Origin: Cyanobacteria bacterium HKST-UBA02
GTDB taxonomy: Bacteria; Cyanobacteriota; Vampirovibrionia; Obscuribacterales; Obscuribacteraceae
Assembly (NCBI GenBank): GCA_020431945.1
Contig: JAGQHH010000104.1
Span: forward strand, 1 to 11,491
Direction: 5' to 3'
Length of the DNA: 11,491 bases
Below the pieces are notes generated by a model that was given only the letters and a program-made list of their open reading frames with translations, was not told the DNA's origin and ran no database searches. Every line of letters starts with the position of its first letter. The stretch's first letter is position 1. Of this stretch, positions 6,733 to 11,491 are shown piece after piece. Position numbers and translations under genes: made by a program.

Positions 6733-8952
6733 ATGCAGCCAGGATCCGAACCGAATAGCCAGGATCATATACCCGGAACTTGCTCCTGTAACAATTGCAC
6801 CAGGGCTCTTCAAGAGCTCGGCTCTCTGACAGGCTGGTTGCTGGGGGCACCTTCGCCTCAGAGCCCGGACCGGCTGCCGGAGACTCCTGAATACTGTCCC
6901 TCCTGCGGGCTCAAGCTCCAGGCGCAGAAGCCCGGCTCTCTCACTCAGTGGATCTTCAAATACCAGCTTTGCTCCTGCCAGACAAAGGAGAGAGCTCCCG
7001 CATCGGAGGTCACCGGCCCGGATTTGATGCCGCCGGGCGATGCCGAGATCGAAGTAAGCGATGATTTCCCCGTCGAGCGATTCGCCCCCATGGCTCTCAC
7101 TGCCAGCGGCGCCACCGGCAGTATCTATGAGGCTGTCGATCGAGTTCTCGCCAAGACTGTGGCGATCAAGACCCTCAGGTCCATCGATACAAGACAGTAT
7201 GTCGATTTCCAGAACGAGGCCCGAGCCATCTCGCTCCTCGACCACCCCGGGATAGTGCGTGTTCTCGACTTCTCCTTGAGCGAGGGCGGCACACCATTCA
7301 TGGTGATGGAGTTCGTGAAGGGTGAGTCTCTCGATGCCAGAACGGGCCGCTGCGGATCTCCGGACGAGGAGGTTGCTCTCGATCTTTTCGTCCAGATTGG
7401 CGAGGCGCTCGCTCACGCCCACAGCAAGGGAGTCCTGCACCGGGATCTGAAGCCGGAGAACATTCTCGTGGAAGAGCAGCCCTCGGGAGCTCTCCTGGCC
7501 AAGCTGGTTGACTTTGGACTCGCTAAGATTACCAGAGAGACCCTGGTTCCAACCTCTTCCGGCGATCGTTTGCTGGTAGGCACCCCGGCTTATATGAGCC
7601 CTGATACCGTCCGCGGTCTCAAGTATGACCAGCGCTCGGACATTTATTCTTTTGGTTCGGTAATGTTCGAAGTGATCACCGGCAGGCAGCCTTTCACGGG
7701 AGAGAGCGCCATGGAGCTTCTCGCCCGGAAGTCCAGCGAGGACCCTCCCTCTCTCAATGAAGCCGGCTCCTCCGCAAGCGACGAGATGGTCCGGATCGTC
7801 AGGAAAGCTCTGGCTCGCGATGCCGACCAGCGATACCAATCTATGAATGAGCTGCTTGCGGATCTGAAGCGAGCCAGGCCTCTGGAGTCAGGGACCGTGG
7901 CGGAGTCCAAACCTCAAGCCGATCAGGAATCTCTTTCTGGAGTGACGGTTCCACCGCGATTGGTATTCGGCGCGGGAGCGGTGGTTTTCCTTGGAGTCAT
8001 CATCTGGTTCGGCATCAGTTATTCTCGTTTCGATGAGAAAGCCGGTCTGAGGGAGAAGCTTTCCGCTCCCGTTTCCGACATCTCGGTTATCGATCAATCC
8101 ACCGATATCGTGACTGTCGGACATTTCTACAGGAGCCAGTATCATGACTCCATCGTTTATACCAGCCCGGACCCCAAGCTCAAGAGCCCACACTTCGAAG
8201 ACTTGAAAGACTGCACTGATGTCGATGGCGTTTCGGTGAGAGAGTGCCCGATCGATTTACAGGATATGCGCTTTCTGCCAAAGGACAGACTCAAATTTTT
8301 CTCCCTGGTGAAATGCCGCATCTCCAATCAAGCTCTCGAGGTGATCGGCGAGATGCCTGCACTTCTCGAACTTAATATGTGCCAGGTCAATCTACGGAAT
8401 CGACCGGTCGAGGTCCTGGGAAACCTCAAGCGACTCGAGATTATCGATCTGGTCGATACCGGGATCGAGTCGGATCGCCTGGATTTTTTGAGAGAGCTCC
8501 CGGCTCTGAGAAAGCTGAATTTCGGCTGGAACAGTAAGGTATGCGATGCCAGGAGTTTCGCGCTATTCAGTCATCTGGAGCCTCTGAAGATCCTGGAGCT
8601 TGGAGGTCTCCAGCCGTCACCGGCGGATCTGGCGCAATTGAAGAATCTCCCGCATCTGGAGATTCTCAGTGTAGGAAACTGTCATCTCACCGACGAGCAC
8701 CTGAAAGTGGTCTCTGAGATTTCGACTCTCAAGCAACTGGTTGCTAGAAATAACGAAAAGTTGACCCCAAGAGGTCTGGAGCATCTGTTGAGGAATAAAG
8801 AACTCGTGGAAATCCAGCTCTCTGGCTGTCCGCTGATATCGAAGAAAGACGCAGAGACGGCAATGGCGAGTAGACCCGGACTGCAAGTGGATCTAGAGCA
8901 TGAGAAGCTCGTCAACGATTCGGCGAAAGTCCTCAAGATATTCTCCTATTGA
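6733..8952 (+). CDS. Receptor-like Ser/Thr kinase B: paralogue of kinase A with zinc-knuckle, kinase, TM and LRRs
   Basis: 739 aa, colinear with kinase A; by eye about three quarters of residues match in the N-lobe. The seven N-terminal Cys (17, 19, 22, 55, 58, 80, 82) and both GSLT-x-W motifs keep exactly the same spacing. The kinase domain (about 115-385) has Lys146, HRD Asp238, DFG Asp260 and SPD in place of APE (Asp291). A single TM at about 410-430 precedes the conserved GHFYRSQY segment and about 24-residue LRRs (from 520), with the same SGCPLISKKDAE motif and a similar C-terminus (FSY against FSF). The exported part keeps several Cys seen in kinase A. Oddity: residues 203-208 (RTGRCG) replace the usual YLRQHGP-type sequence, and another frame there reads QNGPL, suggesting two compensating indels. 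The A-type SGHM linker is missing. No Shine-Dalgarno is seen. Its own divergent promoter is shared with the histidine kinase gene. Probably a duplicate that has specialised for another signal. Confidence 0.93.
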   Translation: MQPGSEPNSQDHIPGTCSCNNCTRALQELGSLTGWLLGAPSPQSPDRLPETPEYCPSCGLKLQAQKPGSLTQWIFKYQLCSCQTKERAPASEVTGPDLMPPGDAEIEVSDDFPVERFAPMALTASGATGSIYEAVDRVLAKTVAIKTLRSIDTRQYVDFQNEARAISLLDHPGIVRVLDFSLSEGGTPFMVMEFVKGESLDARTGRCGSPDEEVALDLFVQIGEALAHAHSKGVLHRDLKPENILVEEQPSGALLAKLVDFGLAKITRETLVPTSSGDRLLVGTPAYMSPDTVRGLKYDQRSDIYSFGSVMFEVITGRQPFTGESAMELLARKSSEDPPSLNEAGSSASDEMVRIVRKALARDADQRYQSMNELLADLKRARPLESGTVAESKPQADQESLSGVTVPPRLVFGAGAVVFLGVIIWFGISYSRFDEKAGLREKLSAPVSDISVIDQSTDIVTVGHFYRSQYHDSIVYTSPDPKLKSPHFEDLKDCTDVDGVSVRECPIDLQDMRFLPKDRLKFFSLVKCRISNQALEVIGEMPALLELNMCQVNLRNRPVEVLGNLKRLEIIDLVDTGIESDRLDFLRELPALRKLNFGWNSKVCDARSFALFSHLEPLKILELGGLQPSPADLAQLKNLPHLEILSVGNCHLTDEHLKVVSEISTLKQLVARNNEKLTPRGLEHLLRNKELVEIQLSGCPLISKKDAETAMASRPGLQVDLEHEKLVNDSAKVLKIFSY

Positions 8953-9032
8953 TAAGCTTCGTAAATGATGCGTCGCCACGCTCATAGTGGATGCCTTCCC
9001 CGGGTACATGAGTAAAACGGGGTATCGCTCAT

Positions 9033-9992
9033 ATGACTGTCGATTGCGTCTATGGCTGGACGGATGAGAAGATCCGCGCATGCGAGGATCTCGCTTCCAT
9101 GCGGAGCATGATCCTTTACGGCGATCGTGTCGACGACTCGACTATGGAGCTCCTGGCTGACCATTGCGTCAATCTCAAGGAGCTCCATCTTCTTGGTGCC
9201 AACCTCACCGACAGGGGCTTCGAGCATGTCGGCAGGATCAAGTCCCTGGACTGGATAGTGATCGACGAGACACCGGTGACGGATCGGGGCATCAAACACC
9301 TGGCATTTCTCACCGGTCTGAAAGGACTTCATCTGGTGAGAACATGTATCACCGAAGACGGTCTCGATGTGCTTTTTCATTTCCCCTCTCTCAAATATTT
9401 CGAGGCGGCAGGCGACTCTCTGGGCAACCGGGGGCTGTCGACCATATCCCAGGTGAACGGTCTCGAGATTCTTCGTCTGGCATCTCCTTTCACCAGCGAC
9501 AGGGATTTTCTCAGTCTGGCATTCTCGCCCTCTCTGAGGATGCTAACGGTAGACATGCCCAATGTCTCGAGAGACGCCATCAGACAGATGGGGGATCGTT
9601 TGCAGGGATGCCTGGTAAGCCAGCTCGCCATACACAGATCCCTGGACGAGGTCATCTACCGCGCTCAAACGGCCATTCAGTTGATCCGCAAGAACCTGAT
9701 CATTACAGACGGAAAAACACCGACTCTGGAAGAGGCTTTCCCGCCCGATGCTCGATCTGAAGGACCGCCCACCAACAAGCTTTCTCTTGATCAGGTCAGA
9801 TATCTAATCGCAGCGGGACTGCTCGAGCCCAATCAGATAATCGAGCAGAAAGTTATCAGGAAGGCCCGAAAGGCTGGCGAGGAGCCCATCTATAAATGGC
9901 CCGGACCCGAGGAGCTTTTGCTCGATCTGTTCAGAGAGAGAAAAGCAGGCCGAGAGAAAGAGAAAGACGACAAGCTTCCCTGGAGCTGGTGA
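9033..9992 (+). CDS. Leucine-rich repeat protein with charged C-terminal domain
   Basis: 319 aa, no signal peptide or TM, so probably cytoplasmic. Six LRR strands recur with an exact 24-residue period (LKELHL 48, LDWIVI 72, LKGLHL 96, LKYFEA 120, LEILRL 144, LRMLTV 168), with LTDRGFEH-type helices between them, the ribonuclease-inhibitor-like or 'TDxGL' class. A helical stretch at about 200-222 follows. The C-terminal part (about 228-319) contains a helix-rich segment LSLDQVRYLIAAGLLEPNQ and a Lys/Arg/Glu-rich tail ending PWSW; I do not recognise it. LRRs bind proteins, so this may be an adaptor. It lies 80 bp after kinase B on the same strand and may be co-transcribed; its repeats resemble those of the two kinases but there is no kinase domain. 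The frame is closed by TGA at 9009-9011, so ATG 9033 is the first usable start. A GGGG 10 nt upstream may serve as a weak ribosome site. It ends directly against the convergent next gene with no gap. Confidence 0.88.
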   Translation: MTVDCVYGWTDEKIRACEDLASMRSMILYGDRVDDSTMELLADHCVNLKELHLLGANLTDRGFEHVGRIKSLDWIVIDETPVTDRGIKHLAFLTGLKGLHLVRTCITEDGLDVLFHFPSLKYFEAAGDSLGNRGLSTISQVNGLEILRLASPFTSDRDFLSLAFSPSLRMLTVDMPNVSRDAIRQMGDRLQGCLVSQLAIHRSLDEVIYRAQTAIQLIRKNLIITDGKTPTLEEAFPPDARSEGPPTNKLSLDQVRYLIAAGLLEPNQIIEQKVIRKARKAGEEPIYKWPGPEELLLDLFRERKAGREKEKDDKLPWSW

Positions 9993-11081
9993 TTATTCCG
10001 GGAAGTGAAAACGCAGGGCCAGCCAGTTTTCCTTTTCGCCCACATCGCAGGCGAGATAGACGAAGTCCGGTTGAATCTCGAGCTCACTGGCAAAATTCAT
10101 CGATTGATGATCCTTTTTGATACCATCAGTTAGTTTTTTCATGTCCCCCATTCCGAGGCATTCGGCATAGAGACTTCCCTGATCTACGGAAAGCCTGAGA
10201 CCGCCTTTCATGCGATCGATCCTGATGGAGCTGCCTGTGGGCAGTGTGAAAACAGTCTCGGTGAGGCTCCTTAACTGACGTGTATTACTATCTGAAAGCT
10301 GGAGCAATTCCAGCTCCACCAGTCTCTTGGGTGCGAGCTCGATCTTGCCCAGGTCCAGAGTGCTGCCCTGGTCCAGGTTCACAGATTGTTTGTAGGCGGC
10401 GTGTTTGTCGTCTGCCACATAGATGGAATATCTACCGGCAGGCAACGCACCGATCTTGAACTTTCCTGTGTCATCGGCGGTGCTCTCTTTCCTTGCCATC
10501 CAGGCATCGTAGTTGAAGGCAGAAACGCGATTGCTCATCTGTTTGATTGGATCGATCGAGACCTCTACATGAGCAGCAAGACCTTCTTTCGAGCCGGCAT
10601 CGGTGATGGTGCCTGTGATAAAGGACTCGTCTCCAGGAGCCATTCGAGGGAGCTTCACGTCTCCGAGCCAGACTATGTCATTCTCGCTCTTGTATTCGGT
10701 CAGATCGAGGGTGGCAGTCTTGCATCCTTCGGCAGCGAAAATGAGAGGCTGATTGAATCGTTTCACTCCCAGGACGAAATAGTCTTTTTTCAGGAGTCTA
10801 ACCGGCGTGGCGATATTGTCCGGGCGCACCGGTCCATTGTCGAAAGTGAGGTGACCGACCACCACGCCGTCTCCCTGCTGCTTGCGAGCCAGCTCCATTT
10901 GTTTTTGCACCTCATCGCCTATGGTGGAGGCAAGCTCCTTGTCTCTGGACCGGAGGTCCTCCAGAGCGGCAGAATAGGTAATAGCTCGCTCAGATGCCTG
11001 GCCTGCCCGGGGCAAAAAGAGCTGGGGCAAAAACAGGGAAAGCGACAGAGCAAAGGCGGTAAGAAGGGCGCGAGGTCTCAT
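9993..11081 (-). CDS. Secreted protein with carboxypeptidase-regulatory-like beta-sandwich domain
   Basis: 362 aa from ATG 11081. The signal peptide is clear: MRPRALL, a hydrophobic core and a probable cut after AGQA (about residue 29). A helical, charged segment (about 34-70) follows. A first beta-rich region (about 72-130, VVVGHLTFDNGPV to FAAEGC) and a second (about 154-250, ITGTITDAGSKEGLAAHVEV to GKFKIGALPAGRYSIYV) both look like carboxypeptidase regulatory-like/CarboxypepD_reg folds, the second convincingly. The C-terminal part is beta-rich and unrecognised. Such domains act in adhesion, binding or as spacers in exported proteins; no catalytic residues are seen. An upstream in-frame ATG at 11099 exists, but the ATG at 11081 has GGAG 6 nt upstream, directly precedes the signal peptide, and is 33 nt from a minus-strand TAAAAT. 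It has no obvious functional link to the kinases; it shares a divergent promoter region with the acyltransferase gene. Confidence 0.88.
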   Translation of the reverse strand: MRPRALLTAFALSLSLFLPQLFLPRAGQASERAITYSAALEDLRSRDKELASTIGDEVQKQMELARKQQGDGVVVGHLTFDNGPVRPDNIATPVRLLKKDYFVLGVKRFNQPLIFAAEGCKTATLDLTEYKSENDIVWLGDVKLPRMAPGDESFITGTITDAGSKEGLAAHVEVSIDPIKQMSNRVSAFNYDAWMARKESTADDTGKFKIGALPAGRYSIYVADDKHAAYKQSVNLDQGSTLDLGKIELAPKRLVELELLQLSDSNTRQLRSLTETVFTLPTGSSIRIDRMKGGLRLSVDQGSLYAECLGMGDMKKLTDGIKKDHQSMNFASELEIQPDFVYLACDVGEKENWLALRFHFPE

Positions 11082-11114
11082 CTGGCACTCCAGGCTCATG
11101 GTTCTGACGGCTCA

Positions 11115-11120
11115 ATTTTA
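11115..11120 (-). promoter_or_regulatory. Candidate -10 box (TAAAAT, minus strand) of the secreted-protein gene
   Basis: Minus-strand TAAAAT, 33 nt before ATG 11081. A partial -35 (TTTACC, 4 of 6) lies 19 nt upstream. It is half of a perfect inverted repeat, ATTTTAC (11115-11121) and GTAAAAT (11141-11147), whose other half is the -10 candidate of the divergent gene. Confidence 0.4.
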
Positions 11121-11141
11121 CAGGGCGGGTGGATAATCGGG

Positions 11142-11147
11142 TAAAAT
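11142..11147 (+). promoter_or_regulatory. Candidate -10 box (TAAAAT) of the acyltransferase gene
   Basis: TAAAAT lies 28 nt before ATG 11176. TTTACA at 11117-11122 matches TTGACA in 5 of 6 positions, but with a long 19-nt spacer. That -35 overlaps the -10 of the divergent gene, so the two promoters probably compete for RNA polymerase. Confidence 0.45.
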
Positions 11148-11175
11148 ATCCCGAACTCCAGCCGGGGCATGAATT

Positions 11176-11491
11176 ATGGTGCAAGATACCGAGAATAAGC
11201 AGGCTCAGGAACAGGGCAGAAAGGCAGGCGCGGCCCACCGGGTCTTCAAGAAAGCCAGCCCCAGCGGGCCGATTATCGACGCGGCCAGGGAAGTCGTGCG
11301 CATGCAGCTTGCCCTGAGCAATAAGCTGCATGTGGCAAAACAGGATCTCGAGCATATTCGCAAGCTACCAGCCGGTGCCGGAGTGGTTCTCATATCCAAT
11401 CATGCCGACGAGATGGACCCGCGCATCTGCCTCGAGCTCTCCAGGCTCTCAGGCTGGCGATTCATCTCCATGTGCAACCGGGAAGCGTTCG
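11176..11491 (+). CDS. PlsC-like lysophospholipid acyltransferase, N-terminal part (3' truncated by window)
   Basis: 105 codons are visible before the window ends, open throughout. The start MVQDTENKQAQEQGRK is charged; a helical stretch (about 30-60) leads into GVVLISNHADEMDPRI, which holds the H-x4-D signature of glycerol-phosphate/lysophospholipid acyltransferases (PlsC family), where the His and Asp act in acyl transfer. The following RFISMCNREAF fits the next conserved stretch of the family. Such enzymes acylate lysophosphatidate or related lipids at the membrane; the exact substrate cannot be told from this fragment. ATG 11176 is chosen over the adjacent GTG 11179; GGGG at 11164-11167 is a weak ribosome site 8 nt upstream. 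Only the first block of the family is in view, so assignment rests mainly on that motif. Confidence 0.75.
   Translation, partial: MVQDTENKQAQEQGRKAGAAHRVFKKASPSGPIIDAAREVVRMQLALSNKLHVAKQDLEHIRKLPAGAGVVLISNHADEMDPRICLELSRLSGWRFISMCNREAF

Noticed and set aside
6682..7839. Long open frame on the minus strand (about 385 codons)
   Set aside because: It lies antisense to the conserved zinc and kinase domains of kinase B and has no recognisable domain; its openness follows from the codon composition of the real gene.
10386..11144. Open frame on the plus strand opposite the secreted-protein gene
   Set aside because: The minus-strand frame has a signal peptide, a Shine-Dalgarno and a beta-sandwich domain; the plus frame has none and runs through the divergent promoter region.
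1..11491. Mobile element or prophage signatures
   Set aside because: No transposase, integrase, terminal repeats or tRNA target seen; the two kinase genes are diverged paralogues rather than direct repeats from a recent insertion.

Overview
The window is dense bacterial DNA of moderately high GC, with short intergenic gaps, an OmpR-type response regulator and histidine kinase, and three Hanks-type Ser/Thr protein kinases. Many Ser/Thr kinases, 24-residue leucine-rich repeats (LRRs), TPR-fused kinases and a secreted carboxypeptidase-regulatory-like protein together suggest a signalling-rich genome such as Obscuribacterales (Vampirovibrionia/Melainabacteria) or Planctomycetota. I lean to the former, but nothing here fixes the taxon. 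I see no rRNA, tRNA, CRISPR array, transposase or phage gene.

Layout, left to right: (1) the 3' part of a Ser/Thr kinase with about five membrane segments and a C-terminal TPR domain (1-1886, +). (2) A Cys-rich zinc-knuckle / Ser-Thr kinase / single TM / LRR receptor-like kinase (1937-4213, +), here called kinase A. (3) A small Gly/Pro-rich protein of unknown function (4350-4751, +) followed by a strong hairpin. (4) An OmpR/PhoB response regulator (4845-5519, +). (5) A soluble PAS histidine kinase in convergent orientation, overlapping the regulator by 9 bp (5511-6647, -). (6) A close paralogue of kinase A (6733-8952, +), here called kinase B. (7) A 24-residue-repeat LRR protein with no kinase (9033-9992, +). 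(8) A secreted beta-sandwich protein in convergent orientation (9993-11081, -). (9) The start of a PlsC-like acyltransferase (11176 to the window end, +).

The central block reads as a signalling island: two duplicated receptor-like kinases flank a two-component pair and a small orphan protein, and an LRR protein follows. Kinases A and B put the catalytic domain inside the cell at the N-terminus and the LRRs outside at the C-terminus, the reverse of plant LRR receptor kinases. Their N-termini carry seven Cys with identical spacing and a duplicated GSLT-x-W motif. Kinase B carries a short segment that looks like a compensated double frameshift, and kinase A carries an in-frame 12-bp tandem repeat.

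Several genes have a clean -10 box 25-33 nt before the start codon but no good -35. Two intergenic regions hold outward-facing -10 boxes that form perfect 7-bp inverted repeats, suggesting mutually exclusive divergent promoters.
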